Positions 25,326-35,351 of a DNA stretch of 64,000 bases are shown here, in pieces (position 1 is the stretch's first letter; each line of letters begins with the position of its first letter). The notes under the pieces were generated by a model. It had not been told where the DNA came from. It searched no databases and was given only the letters and a program-made list of their open reading frames with translations. Origin of the DNA: an uncultured Elusimicrobiales bacterium (GTDB lineage Bacteria > Elusimicrobiota > Elusimicrobia > Elusimicrobiales > Elusimicrobiaceae); NCBI GenBank assembly GCA_910576915.1, contig CAJTJT010000002.1:62001-126000 (forward strand), in the 5' to 3' direction. Both the position numbers and the translations under genes were made by a program.

Positions 25326-26630
25326 ATGAACGTAGCTGAAATTGCTTCCAAAGCCAAACAATCTTCTTACGTGCTTGCCGCTTTGCCCGGGGACGTAAAA
25401 GACCGTGCCCTGTCGGCCATGGCATGCGCCATGCGCGTGCACGCGGACGAAATTTTAGAAGCCAATAAAGTGGATTTATCCCAGGCCGAACGCGCCGTTT
25501 TGGCGGGCGAAATGAAACCCGCTTTGTACGAACGGTTAAAACTCACGCGCGAAAAATTGGAAACCGTCATTAAGGGAGTGGAAGATTTAATCAGCCTGCC
25601 GGACCCGGTGGGCAAGATTATGGCCGCCACGGAACTGGACGAGAATTTAACGCTGTATAAAATTTCATGCCCGATTGGGCTTATCGGCGTGATTTTTGAA
25701 GCCCGGCCCGACGTGGTGCCCCAAATCGCCGCGCTGGCCGTAAAATCCGGCAACGCCGTGGTGCTTAAAGGCGGGCGCGAAGCGCTGCACACCAACGACA
25801 TGATGGCGCGTGTATTAAAAAACGCGCTTGCGTCCGTGCCCGGCTATCCGGCGGATGCGCTGAATTTAATCCACACGCGCGAAGAATCCGCGCAAATGCT
25901 CGCCTTGGATAATTTGTTCGATTTAATTATTCCGCGCGGCGGAAATGCGCTGATTGCGTACGTCAAAGCCAACACCAAAATCCCGGTGCTTGGCCATGCG
26001 GACGGCGTGTGCCATATTTATGTGGCGCGCTCGGCGGATGTGCAAATGGCGCAAAACATTTGCGTGGACGCCAAAACGCAGTATCCTGCGGCGTGCAATA
26101 CCATGGAAACGCTTTTAATCGACGAAGCCTGGCCGGAAAATAATAAGCGCGATTTGCTGTCCGCGTTGCGCGCGGCGGGCGTGGAATTGTACGGCGATGA
26201 ACGCGTGGGCGCACTGGCTCCCGTCGCGGGCGCGGTAACGGACTGGCATACGGAATACGGCGAGAAAAAACTCTCCGTCAAACTGGTGCCGAACGTATTG
26301 GCGGCGATTGAGCATATCAACGCCTACGGCTCGCACCATACGGACGCCATTATTACCGCCGAACATGACGAAGCGCAAATTTTTATGGATTTGACGGATT
26401 CCGCCGGCGTTTACCATAACGCGTCTACCCGCTTTGCCGACGGCTACCGCTATGGCTTTGGGGCGGAGGTGGGTATCAGCACGGGCAAAACGCACGCGCG
26501 CGGCCCCGTGGGGCTCGCGGGACTGACGATTTATAAATATAAACTTTACGGAAACGGGCAAACGGTGGCCGAATACGTCGGCCCCGAAGCTAAACCGTTT
26601 ACGCATAAAAAAATAGGGGGACAAAAATGA
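25326..26630 (+). CDS. proA: Gamma-glutamyl phosphate reductase
   Basis: 434 residues, aldehyde-dehydrogenase fold. Reduces gamma-glutamyl phosphate to glutamate semialdehyde with NADPH. Visible: GLIGVIFEARPD, VLKGGREA, the catalytic Cys in QYPAACNTMETLL, and RGPVGLAGLTIYKY near the C-terminus. 6 nt after proB; its stop overlaps the proC start by 4 nt (ATGA). Confidence 0.97.
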   Translation: MNVAEIASKAKQSSYVLAALPGDVKDRALSAMACAMRVHADEILEANKVDLSQAERAVLAGEMKPALYERLKLTREKLETVIKGVEDLISLPDPVGKIMAATELDENLTLYKISCPIGLIGVIFEARPDVVPQIAALAVKSGNAVVLKGGREALHTNDMMARVLKNALASVPGYPADALNLIHTREESAQMLALDNLFDLIIPRGGNALIAYVKANTKIPVLGHADGVCHIYVARSADVQMAQNICVDAKTQYPAACNTMETLLIDEAWPENNKRDLLSALRAAGVELYGDERVGALAPVAGAVTDWHTEYGEKKLSVKLVPNVLAAIEHINAYGSHHTDAIITAEHDEAQIFMDLTDSAGVYHNASTRFADGYRYGFGAEVGISTGKTHARGPVGLAGLTIYKYKLYGNGQTVAEYVGPEAKPFTHKKIGGQK

Positions 26631-27421
26631 AATTAGGTTTTATCGGTGCAGGGGAAATGGGCAGTGCGATTATCCGCGGTCTGTTGGTCCAAGGTCTGCC
26701 GAAAGAAGACTTTATCGCATCCGTTCACACGCCGGAATCGGCGGAGCGGATTCAAAAGGCGCTCGGTATCGACGCGGTGACGGACAACCGCCGCGTAATT
26801 ATGGAAGCCGGTTGGCTGTTTGTGGCCGTTAAGCCCGCGCAGGTGGAAAGCGTGTTGCAAGACATCGCCGCTTCCGGCGTTCCGGCCAAGCCGCTTATCT
26901 GTATGGCGTTGGGGTGGACGGTGGAGAAAATCCAGCGCGTGCTGCCGGCGTGGCCCGTTATCCGCATTATGCCCAATACGCCGCTGGCGGTTGGCGAGGG
27001 CGTAACGCTTTTCCATTTTGCGGCCGAAACGCCCAAACGCACCCGGCGCGAAGTGATGGGCCTTTTTGACGGTATGGGTAAAACGTTTGAAATTTCGCTT
27101 TCCGTGTTTGATGCTGCCACCGCATTATCCGGCTCCGGCCCGGCGTTTGTGTATTATTTTATAGACGCGCTGGCTTCGGCCGCGGCGGATAAAGGCTTGC
27201 CGCAGGAAGACGCCGTCAAACTGGCGGTGCAGACGGTTATCGGCGCGGCCAAAATGGTGGAGCGGGAGAATTTGCCTCCGGCCGAACTGGCGCAGAAAGT
27301 GGCTACGCCCGGCGGTTGTACGGCGGCGGGAATGGACGTGCTGGCCGCATCGGACGTAAAAAAAGTAGTGGCCAAAACGCTGGCCGCCACAGAAAAGAAA
27401 GCGGCGGAATACAGCAAATAG
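26627..27421 (+). CDS. proC: Pyrroline-5-carboxylate reductase
   Basis: 264 residues. NADPH-dependent last step of proline synthesis. N-terminal Rossmann GFIGAGEMGSAII, then RIMPNTPLAVGEG and the signature region with SGSGPAF and TPGGCTAAGMDVL. Completes a compact proBAC operon followed by a strong terminator. Confidence 0.97.
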   Translation: MKLGFIGAGEMGSAIIRGLLVQGLPKEDFIASVHTPESAERIQKALGIDAVTDNRRVIMEAGWLFVAVKPAQVESVLQDIAASGVPAKPLICMALGWTVEKIQRVLPAWPVIRIMPNTPLAVGEGVTLFHFAAETPKRTRREVMGLFDGMGKTFEISLSVFDAATALSGSGPAFVYYFIDALASAAADKGLPQEDAVKLAVQTVIGAAKMVERENLPPAELAQKVATPGGCTAAGMDVLAASDVKKVVAKTLAATEKKAAEYSK

Positions 27422-27427
27422 TTATTA

Positions 27428-27463
27428 AAAACCCGGATACAAAGTTTTGTATCCGGGTTCTTT
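27428..27463. terminator. Terminator between proC and uppP
   Basis: aacccggatacaaa/tttgtatccgggtt stem, about 14 pairs with a very short loop, between converging genes. The T run is short (ctttaag). Confidence 0.8.
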
Positions 27464-27479
27464 AAGATTTATCAAGTTG

Positions 27480-28271
27480 TTACTTCCAAAAATAAAACCC
27501 GATGATAAAAAGCCCCAGCAAAATGCGGTAGTAAACAAACACGTCAAAGCTGTGCGTTTTGATGTATTTCATGAGGCCGCCGATAACAATGAGCGCACCT
27601 AAAAACGCGCTGACAAAGCCCCATACTAACGCGGCGTTAAAATCTCCGGTGGACAAATGCGTAACTTCCACCGCCGCCGCACCCGCAATAATCGGTGCGG
27701 AAAGCAAAAACGAAATCCGCGCGCTTACTCCGCGCGTGAGGCCCAAGAGTAATGCGGCCGTAATCGTAATACCGCTTCTGGACACGCCGGGCATAATCGC
27801 CAGTGCCTGCGCGCACCCAATCAAAAATACCGTTTTGAACGGGACGGAAAAAATATCCGTTGTTTCCGCCCGGTCGCCCGCGCGGCGGTCCGCCCACCAC
27901 AGTATGCCCGCAAACACCATTAAACAAGCCGCAATCATCAGCGGGTTTCTAAAGGCATGTTCGGCCGTGTCTTTTAAAAACAGCCCCGCAAGCCCTGCCG
28001 GCACGGTGGCCGCCGCCAAATACCACAGCATGCGGCCTTGCGGCGCAAACGGTTTTGTGAGCCCGTTTTTAATAAGAATAAACCAGTCCTTGGCAAAGTA
28101 CAAAAGTACGGCCAGCAGCGTGGCCGCGTGAAGCATAATGTCAAATGCGATACCCTGGTATTCCATCCCGCGGAAGTACGGCAGCAGCACCAGGTGCGCG
28201 GAGCTGGAAATCGGTAAAAACTCGCCTAAAGCCTGTAAAAGGCCGAGCAGAACGGCGTCAAAAACAGTCAT
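27480..28271 (-). CDS. uppP: Undecaprenyl-diphosphate phosphatase
   Basis: 263 residues, polytopic membrane protein of the BacA/UppP family that recycles the lipid carrier for peptidoglycan and glycan export. Motif 1 is QALGEFLPISSSAHL and motif 2 PGVSRSGITITAALLLGL, both with the catalytic residues. Lies 2 nt after the SixA-like gene on the same strand. Confidence 0.95.
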   Translation of the reverse strand: MTVFDAVLLGLLQALGEFLPISSSAHLVLLPYFRGMEYQGIAFDIMLHAATLLAVLLYFAKDWFILIKNGLTKPFAPQGRMLWYLAAATVPAGLAGLFLKDTAEHAFRNPLMIAACLMVFAGILWWADRRAGDRAETTDIFSVPFKTVFLIGCAQALAIMPGVSRSGITITAALLLGLTRGVSARISFLLSAPIIAGAAAVEVTHLSTGDFNAALVWGFVSAFLGALIVIGGLMKYIKTHSFDVFVYYRILLGLFIIGFYFWK

Positions 28272-28273
28272 GG

Positions 28274-28729
28274 TTATTCTCCAAAATAAGTAAGTTGCGG
28301 TGCTGCCGGATTATCCAGGTTAATTACGGCAAACGAACCCGGCAAAAACGTGCGAACCTGTCCGGCCAGCAAATGCGTTACATAGGTAACATTCGGGTTG
28401 TGGCCTACGGCCAGCACGCAGTCCGTGCGGTTTAGTTGTCCGCGCAAAAAATCGCAGACGTCCTGCTCGTCTTTAAGGCCGTTTAATTCGAACGATTTTT
28501 CAACCGGCGCGCAAAGCGTTTCGGCCAAAATGCAGGCGGTCTGTTCGGCCCGCAGGAGGGGGCTTGTAATAATCAGCCCGGGCGTAATACCCAGCTGGTT
28601 CAGGCGCGCGGCGGTGACGGAGGCTTTTTCGCGCCCTTCGGCGGAAAGGGGGCGTTCGGCGTCCGAATTTACGCCGGCTTCGTAGCCGGGCAGCGCGTGT
28701 GCGTGGCGGACAATGACGAGCGTTTTCAT
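28274..28729 (-). CDS. SixA-like phosphohistidine phosphatase
   Basis: 151 residues, histidine phosphatase superfamily: N-terminal VIVRHAHA with the nucleophilic His, SPLLRAEQTA, and VGHNPN with the second His. SixA removes phosphate from histidine of phosphotransfer proteins; the substrate here is unknown. Start at 28729 places the RHA motif near the N-terminus as in the family; an in-frame ATG seven codons upstream cannot be excluded. Two nt before uppP, so probably cotranscribed. Confidence 0.88.
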   Translation of the reverse strand: MKTLVIVRHAHALPGYEAGVNSDAERPLSAEGREKASVTAARLNQLGITPGLIITSPLLRAEQTACILAETLCAPVEKSFELNGLKDEQDVCDFLRGQLNRTDCVLAVGHNPNVTYVTHLLAGQVRTFLPGSFAVINLDNPAAPQLTYFGE

Positions 28730-28797
28730 AGTATTTGAATATGCGTCCAAAAATGCAATAATAAAGTAGTTTCTATTTTACTATTTATCGGTACGCC

Positions 28798-31700
28798 ATG
28801 GAACTTTTTTACGCACATTATCCGTCGCTGGAAAAATCGTTTGTACGCTTTGTCCGCTCCCGCCGCCAAAACCCGCTGGAGCCGTGGCTTGTTGTGTGTG
28901 CGTCTTCGTTTGTGGCGCGCCGCCTTTCCGGTGTGCTGGCGAAGGAAAACGGCGCGGTGGCAAATATCCATTTTTTGACGGGTTCCGCCCTTTTGCGCGC
29001 GCTGGACGCGGAGCAGGGCGCGGCGCTGCCCGAGTTTCCGCAGGACAATCTGCGCGATTTTTTGCTGAAAGAAATTTTAACCGAACCGGGCCTAAACCGC
29101 TACCCCGTTTCCCGCGGGTTTGTGCATGCGTTGAAAGCGTCCCTGCGGGACTTGGCCGACTCGCTGGCGGACCCGGGCGTGCTGGAAGAACATCTGCAAA
29201 CCTCTTCGGACCCGGTGCTCTCGCAGGAAGCGGAACGTTTCGGCTGGCTGGTGCGCGTGTACCGCCGTTTTAACGAGCGCGAAGCGCAGGTGCCCGGCTA
29301 CCGCCCGTACCGGGAAATGTTTGAACGCGCGCTGAACGGCGCGGAAAATTCCGCCTTTTTGCGCGGATTTAAACAAATTGTTTTTTACGGATTTTACGAT
29401 ATGCCCGGCCGCCAGCTGGAACTGGTGAACCGGGTTTGCAAAACGCACCCGTCGGCGGTGTTTGCGCCGTATAAAAAGCATGCGGCGTACCGTTTTGCGC
29501 AGAAATTTTTTGAAACCAACTGGCTTGGCGCTTCTCCCGCGGCGGAAGACGCGGACGAAAACGATTTCGGCGCGCTTGGCGCAAGCGGTGCGTACGTATT
29601 TGCGCCGCAGGGCGCGGCGGACGCGCCGGGAGTGAACATCGTGTCGGCGGCGGACCCGCGCGGAGAAGTGTTTTTTGCCGCCAAAGAAATTTTGCGTCTG
29701 ACGGAAAAAGAGGGATATTCGTTTAGCGATATCGCGCTTATCGCGCGTTCCGTTACGTCGTACCAGGACGAAGTCCGCCGCGCGTTTAAACAAAACTGTA
29801 TTCCCTTGGACGCTTCTTTTACGTATCCGCTTTCTAAATTCCCGCTGGGCGTATTTTGTTTAAATTTATTTTCGCTGGCCGCGCGCGGGTTTGACCGCGA
29901 TACGGTGCTGGCCGTGTTGTCTTCCCCTTATTTTAAAGCGGAGCAAAAGTATAAATGGCGTTCTCTGGCCGCTTCTTCGCTCGTCAGCCGCGATTTGAGC
30001 CAGTGGAAAGATTTGCTCCCCCAAACCAAAGATTACGACCCTGCTTTTTTAACGTGGCTGGAAGCGTGCCAAACGCGTCTCTCGGCGTTAAACGCTCCGC
30101 GCGCGTGGGCGGACGCCGCCGCGTTGGCGCGTGCTTTTTTGGCGGACAATACCGACGAAACTTCTTTCCGCGGCAAAGACGCGGAAATCTACCGCGCCGT
30201 GTGCGATAAAATTGATTCGCTCCAAAAATACGCTTCCGTGCGAGCCCAAAGCCGCGCGGGAGAAGCGGTGGAAGAACTGACGGACGCATTAAATTCCCTT
30301 TCTTTTAACGAAGCCGAAAGCATGCGCGGCGGCGTAACGTTTACGGACGCGGTGCGTGCGCGCGGGCTCCAGTTTAAAGCGGTGTTTTTGCTCGGCATGA
30401 ACGAAAAATCATTCCCGCAAATTGTACCGGAGGACCCCGTATTCCGGGACCGTTACCGCTATTTACTGCGCGACGTGCTGGGCTATTGGGTGAACCAAAA
30501 ACTCGAGCGCGTGGATGAAGAACGTTTGCTGTTTTTTGCGGCGGCCACGGCGGCGCGCGAAAAGCTGTACGCGCTGTACGCCCGTACGGGTGCGGACGGG
30601 AAAGAGTCCGTCCCTTCCGTGTATTTGGCCGAGCTTGCCCGCGCCGCCCGCTTAACCTGGACGGCCGAAGAAACACCGCGCGTCAGCGGGCGCATTTCGG
30701 AACAGATTGCTTCCGTTGCGCCGGAATTTTTAACGCCCAAAGAACTTTCCTTTTCCGTTATTTTGCAGCCGGAATCGGCGCGCGAAAATTACCGGCAGGC
30801 CGGGCTGTTAACGGATGAAATATCTCGCTCCCTGTCCGCCGCGCACGCGCTGGCGGAAACGGGGGAACCCAATTTGTTCGACGGTTTTATATCGGCCGGA
30901 GCGGAAATTTTCGCGCGAGCCAACGACGGGGCCGGGTTTTCGCCTTCCGCTTTGCAGGAACTGGCCGCCTGCCCGATGAAATACTTTTTTGACAAAGGCC
31001 TTAACCTGGAGGAGAAAGACGACGTGCTGAGCCGCCGCGAGCTGTCGCCCGACAAACGCGGCACCGCTTACCACGAAATTTTGCAGGATTTTTACACCGA
31101 ACTTTCCCGCCTGGGGCTTACGCATAACGTGTTTGACTCCGCCGCGCTTGCGTATTTAAACCGCGCGCTGGACGGCCGTTACAACCGGGAAAGTTATAAA
31201 GCGTTTGGCATTTATCCCGTGGTGTGGGAACTGATTTTGCAGGACATCCGCGAACGGCTGTCCGCCTTTGTAACGGACGATTTAAAAAATCTGGGTCCGT
31301 TTACGCCGTCTTATTTTGAAAAAGAATTTACGCGGCTGGACGCGCCCGGCCTGCCGTTTAAACTGCGCGGCGTCATCGACCGTGTGAACGTGGACGCGGA
31401 ACACAAAATGTTTGTGGTGGCGGATTATAAATCGTCCAAAAAAGGTACCAAAAACCTGGCGGCGGATTTCTTTACGCATCTTATTTTCCAGCCGTTTTTA
31501 TACGTGCTGGCTGCCGAAAAACTGCCGGAACTGGCGGGGTATTCGTCCGCCGGGTCGTGCCTTTTATCTATTAACAAAGGTTATGCGCGGCGCGATTTGG
31601 AGCCGTCCGCTTTTGAAGCACTGCGCCCGCGCGCCGAAGCGTTTTTAACGCTTCTGGCGGACTATATTAAAAAAGGTGCGTTCTTTTTGAACCCGTCTGA

Positions 31701-31818
31701 TTTGTGCGATTTTTGCCCGTACGCGGCCATTTGCCGCCGGGACAGTTTTAAATGTTTAATGCGCGCGCGCAAAAGCGCGCAAAGCCGCCAGCTGGAGGAG
31801 GCCCGCCATGCCGAATAG
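28798..31818 (+). CDS. AddB-like PD-(D/E)XK exonuclease subunit
   Basis: 1006 residues. The C-terminal third is a PDDEXK_1 nuclease: RGTAYHEILQDF, GVIDRVN, VADYKSSKK, with the Cys pattern LAACPMKYFF plus CDFCPYAAIC that binds an Fe-S cluster in AddB. The N-terminal two-thirds are inactivated-helicase-like: no Walker A is visible at the N-terminus (VVCASSFVARRL). It overlaps by 11 nt a UvrD-type helicase-nuclease, so the pair forms an AddAB-type double-strand-break resection complex. Named from context and motifs; overall similarity to Bacillus AddB is low. Confidence 0.88.
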   Translation: MELFYAHYPSLEKSFVRFVRSRRQNPLEPWLVVCASSFVARRLSGVLAKENGAVANIHFLTGSALLRALDAEQGAALPEFPQDNLRDFLLKEILTEPGLNRYPVSRGFVHALKASLRDLADSLADPGVLEEHLQTSSDPVLSQEAERFGWLVRVYRRFNEREAQVPGYRPYREMFERALNGAENSAFLRGFKQIVFYGFYDMPGRQLELVNRVCKTHPSAVFAPYKKHAAYRFAQKFFETNWLGASPAAEDADENDFGALGASGAYVFAPQGAADAPGVNIVSAADPRGEVFFAAKEILRLTEKEGYSFSDIALIARSVTSYQDEVRRAFKQNCIPLDASFTYPLSKFPLGVFCLNLFSLAARGFDRDTVLAVLSSPYFKAEQKYKWRSLAASSLVSRDLSQWKDLLPQTKDYDPAFLTWLEACQTRLSALNAPRAWADAAALARAFLADNTDETSFRGKDAEIYRAVCDKIDSLQKYASVRAQSRAGEAVEELTDALNSLSFNEAESMRGGVTFTDAVRARGLQFKAVFLLGMNEKSFPQIVPEDPVFRDRYRYLLRDVLGYWVNQKLERVDEERLLFFAAATAAREKLYALYARTGADGKESVPSVYLAELARAARLTWTAEETPRVSGRISEQIASVAPEFLTPKELSFSVILQPESARENYRQAGLLTDEISRSLSAAHALAETGEPNLFDGFISAGAEIFARANDGAGFSPSALQELAACPMKYFFDKGLNLEEKDDVLSRRELSPDKRGTAYHEILQDFYTELSRLGLTHNVFDSAALAYLNRALDGRYNRESYKAFGIYPVVWELILQDIRERLSAFVTDDLKNLGPFTPSYFEKEFTRLDAPGLPFKLRGVIDRVNVDAEHKMFVVADYKSSKKGTKNLAADFFTHLIFQPFLYVLAAEKLPELAGYSSAGSCLLSINKGYARRDLEPSAFEALRPRAEAFLTLLADYIKKGAFFLNPSDLCDFCPYAAICRRDSFKCLMRARKSAQSRQLEEARHAE

Positions 31819-34800
31819 ACGCGAAGACCGCGATAAAGTGCAAACCGTTTTAAACGTCAACATGGTAGTGGAAGCCGGGGCCGGAACGGGCAAAACCACG
31901 CTGCTGATTACGCGCCTTTGTCTGGCGGTGCTGGCGCTTGGCGTGCCGGTTGAAAAACTGGTGGCTCTTACGTTTACCGAAAAAGCCGCCGCCGAAATTA
32001 AAACGCGTCTGATCACCGCTCTTCACGAAGTGCTTGCCGCTGTGCGGGAAAACAAGCCGTCTTCCGTTTTAACGCTGCTGCGCGAACGGTTCAATGTGCC
32101 GGATGATAAACTCATCCCGCGCACCGAAGCCGCCCTGGCGCGGCTGGACCGCGCGTGCGTGGGCACCATTCACGGTTTCTGCGCCGAAATTTTAAAAACG
32201 TTCCCGCTGGAAGCCGGGCTTTCGCCAAATGCGGAAATTGATTCGGGCCGCAAAGCCGCCCAACTGTTCGACGCGCGCTGGAACTCGTTTCTGGACGCGG
32301 AACTGGGCATCAGCGCGCCGCGCGCGGAGGAGTGGAAAAAAGTCCTGCCAGAAATTTCACTCCCCGAATTAAAAGAATTTGCGCGCGAACTGTGCAGCGG
32401 TAAAATCGAGCGGTACGACTATTTCGCGCATGCGCCCATGCTGGCCGGCGTTTGTTTGGAAAAAGCCGCCCGCGCCGAAGGCTGGAGCACTGCCTTTTTA
32501 GACGGCAAAAAACCGCGCAACGCCGAAAAAGCGTTAACGTTTGCGGCCGCGTCCCTGCGCCGCACCGCCGCTTTTTTACGCGGGGAAACGGTGATGCCCG
32601 CGCCGGAAGAACCCGCCCCCGCGTTCCCGTCCGCCCTCCCCAAAGGGTGGGACGAAGACTCGTTTGAAGAAGCCCGTTCGCTCGTGCAGTTTGCCGCCAA
32701 AACCGCGCCCGAAAAACAGCAAATTTTCCTCTCCGCGTTTAATTTGGTGCGTTCCGTTACGCAGGAAATCCGCGCCGGGTACGAGCGCGAAGGAATTTTA
32801 AGTTTCGACGATTTAATCGTAAAAACCCGCAACCTTCTGCAAAACGATTTATATGTGCGCCGCCTTCTTAAAGAAAAGTTCGACGCGCTTTTTATCGACG
32901 AATTCCAGGATACCGACCCCGTGCAGGGCGAGCTCCTCTTGTTTTTGGCGGAAGAAAAATCTTCCTCTGCCGCGCGCTGGCAGGACGTCATTTTGGCACC
33001 CGGCAAACTTTTTGTGGTGGGCGACCCCAAGCAATCTATTTACCGTTTCCGCGGGGCGGACATTACGGCGTACGAACTGTTTACCGATTTGATTTTAAAA
33101 CAGGGCGGGGAAAAGTGTTTCTTGCAGCAGAACTTCCGCAGTGCGCCGGACATTGTCGGCACGGCCAATGCCGTTTGCGCGCGCGCCATGGTGCAGGAAA
33201 CGGCTTTCCAGCCCGCTTACGTATCTATTTTCCCGGCCAAGCCGCTGCCCGGGCCCGCCGCCAAATGGCTGTTTGTGCGCGCGCCCGAAACCGGGGCGCT
33301 GGCGGACGATTTCCGCCACAACCAGGCCGAACGGATTGCCGACTGGATTGAAAACAACGTGGGCCAGCTGACGCTTTCGGACGGGCGCAAGCTGGCGTAT
33401 AAAGACATTACACTTTTGTCCCGCGCTTCCACCACCTCCGGCCCGTATGCGGATGCCCTGCGCCGTCGGGGTATTCCTTTTAACGTGGAAACGGATAAAG
33501 ATTTTTACCGCAAGCAGGAAGTAAACGATTTCTTAAATTTCCTGCGTGCGGCGGCGGACCCGGCGGACCGTACCGCGCTGGCGGGCGCTTTAAGAAGCCC
33601 GCTGGGCGGGTTTACGGACGAAGAAATTTATCAAATTTCCCGGCGGGGGGAACTCTCTCTTTTCTCTAAACCGCGGGATAAAAAACTGGCGGATTTTTAC
33701 GAACTCATCCGTTCTTTTGCGCGCCGCGCGGGGCGTACTTCGCTTAAAGATTTGCTGGAAGACATCATGCAGGAAACGTTCCTGCCCGAAGCCTGCGCCG
33801 CCGCGTACGAAGGAGAGCGGACGCTGGCCAGCCTGCAGCGCTTGGTGCGTTTAGCAGAAGGATACGCGGGCGAGGCGCCTGCGTCCCTGGGGCAGTTTTT
33901 GGCCGAAGTGCAGGATATTTTGGTGAGCGAGCCGGAGCGTTTGGGTGCGTCCTCCGCCGACGACGCATTGGACGCCGTTTCTATTATGACGGTGCATAAA
34001 TCCAAGGGGCTCGGTTTCCCTGTGGTGATTTTGGCCGATTTGTCTAAAAAAGATTCTGCTTCTGCCTCCCAGCCTGCGGGCCATATTTTTTCCTGGCAAT
34101 ACAATATGCACGGTCTGCGCGCCGGAAAAGTGTGCGACGCCAACCTCGCTTTTTTGGAAGAAGAACAAAAAAAACACGGCCGCTGTGAAGAAGTACGCGT
34201 TTTATACGTGGCCTTAACGCGCGCCAAAGAGCATATGCTTTTGGTGGCGGACGGGCGCAAAGGGGCCGAAAAAGCCGCCGGGGCGTTTTTTGCGGTGGGG
34301 CTGTTCCCGGACGGGGCAAGCGAAACACTTTCCAACGGGGAGGTAGATCTTCCCGTTACGTACGCGGCGTATACGGAGCCGGAAACTTTTATTTACCGCC
34401 ACGCGGAAGAAAAACTGCCCGCCGTTCCCGCGCGCGAAATGACCGCCTGGAAAGCATCTTACGAGGCGCGCAAAACCCGGTATGAAGCCATGCTAAAAGA
34501 TCCTGCCCTTTCGCCCAGCGCGCTCGTACAGCCTTCGGAATCGTTAACGGAAGAACAGCGCGCGGGGGCCGAGGTAGGCACCGTCTGCCACCGGGCGATG
34601 GAACTTTTGCTTTCGCGCACGGCACAAACGCCCGAAGACGCCGCTCATCAGGCCGCCGCGGCGTACGCTTTTCCTGCGCGCGAAAAGGACGCGCTTGCCG
34701 TTTTGGAACCGTTCTGCCAAAGCGCGCTTTTTAAAGAAATTCTTTCCGCCCAAACGCTGGCGTGCGAAATGCCGTTTACGCTGGCCGGGGGGGAATCCGG

Positions 34801-35014
34801 CGTGATGGACGCGGTTTTGCGCCGCGCGGACGGAACCGTATGGGTGGTGGATTTTAAGACGGACCGTGCCCGCACGGACGAAGCGGACAAACTGCTCGAC
34901 AAATACCGCCCGCAGCTGGAAGTGTACAAGCGTGCGGCGGAGAAAATTTTTGCGGGGGAACGCGTAATTTGTTCCGCCGTATTCCTGCGTCTCGTTGCGG
35001 CGCGGAACTTATAA
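31808..35014 (+). CDS. AddA-like UvrD helicase-nuclease
   Basis: 1068 residues. Superfamily 1A helicase: Walker A GAGTGKTT (24-31), VGTIHGFCAEIL, Walker B FIDEFQDTDP, GDPKQSIYRFRGAD, MTVHKSKGLGFP, and RVLYVALTRAKEH. The C-terminal nuclease domain has VCHRAMELL, a metal-binding Asp in GVMDAVLRR, and VVDFKTDRA. This is the AddA arrangement: one subunit with motor and nuclease. With the upstream AddB-like subunit it should process DNA ends for RecA loading. Full set of helicase and nuclease motifs present. Confidence 0.93.
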   Translation: MPNRREDRDKVQTVLNVNMVVEAGAGTGKTTLLITRLCLAVLALGVPVEKLVALTFTEKAAAEIKTRLITALHEVLAAVRENKPSSVLTLLRERFNVPDDKLIPRTEAALARLDRACVGTIHGFCAEILKTFPLEAGLSPNAEIDSGRKAAQLFDARWNSFLDAELGISAPRAEEWKKVLPEISLPELKEFARELCSGKIERYDYFAHAPMLAGVCLEKAARAEGWSTAFLDGKKPRNAEKALTFAAASLRRTAAFLRGETVMPAPEEPAPAFPSALPKGWDEDSFEEARSLVQFAAKTAPEKQQIFLSAFNLVRSVTQEIRAGYEREGILSFDDLIVKTRNLLQNDLYVRRLLKEKFDALFIDEFQDTDPVQGELLLFLAEEKSSSAARWQDVILAPGKLFVVGDPKQSIYRFRGADITAYELFTDLILKQGGEKCFLQQNFRSAPDIVGTANAVCARAMVQETAFQPAYVSIFPAKPLPGPAAKWLFVRAPETGALADDFRHNQAERIADWIENNVGQLTLSDGRKLAYKDITLLSRASTTSGPYADALRRRGIPFNVETDKDFYRKQEVNDFLNFLRAAADPADRTALAGALRSPLGGFTDEEIYQISRRGELSLFSKPRDKKLADFYELIRSFARRAGRTSLKDLLEDIMQETFLPEACAAAYEGERTLASLQRLVRLAEGYAGEAPASLGQFLAEVQDILVSEPERLGASSADDALDAVSIMTVHKSKGLGFPVVILADLSKKDSASASQPAGHIFSWQYNMHGLRAGKVCDANLAFLEEEQKKHGRCEEVRVLYVALTRAKEHMLLVADGRKGAEKAAGAFFAVGLFPDGASETLSNGEVDLPVTYAAYTEPETFIYRHAEEKLPAVPAREMTAWKASYEARKTRYEAMLKDPALSPSALVQPSESLTEEQRAGAEVGTVCHRAMELLLSRTAQTPEDAAHQAAAAYAFPAREKDALAVLEPFCQSALFKEILSAQTLACEMPFTLAGGESGVMDAVLRRADGTVWVVDFKTDRARTDEADKLLDKYRPQLEVYKRAAEKIFAGERVICSAVFLRLVAARNL

Positions 35015-35052
35015 AAGATAAAATATAAAAAATATCATTTAGGGGGACGTAT

Positions 35053-35349
35053 ATGTTCGATAAATTAGGTCAGCTCAAAGATTTATGGAAACTCAAAAGC
35101 CAGATGGAAGAAATCAAGAAGCGTTTGGACAATATGGTTATTAAGGTGGACAGCCCGCGCCATATTTTCCAGCTGACGATTTCCGGCTCGCAGGAAGTAA
35201 AAGAAGTGACCGTGGACGAAGCGCTTGTTAAAAACTTTGGCGCGGCGGAAATTGCCGACGACATCAAAGCCGTTTTTAACAAAGCCGTACGCGACAGCCA
35301 AGGCATGGCTGCGCAGGCGATGGGTAACTTCGGCATGCCGCAGGCGTAA
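35053..35349 (+). CDS. YbaB/EbfC family nucleoid-associated protein
   Basis: 98 residues with the YbaB-type arrangement: an N-terminal amphipathic helix (MEEIKKRLDNM), a beta core (FQLTISGSQEVKEVTVDEALV), and a C-terminal helix (DDIKAVFNKAVRDSQ) with a Met/Gly/Ala tail. Such proteins bind DNA as dimers. The AddA gene ends 38 nt upstream, paralleling the common link of ybaB with recombination genes such as recR. Preceded by agggggac. Confidence 0.85.
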   Translation: MFDKLGQLKDLWKLKSQMEEIKKRLDNMVIKVDSPRHIFQLTISGSQEVKEVTVDEALVKNFGAAEIADDIKAVFNKAVRDSQGMAAQAMGNFGMPQA

Positions 35350-35351
35350 TT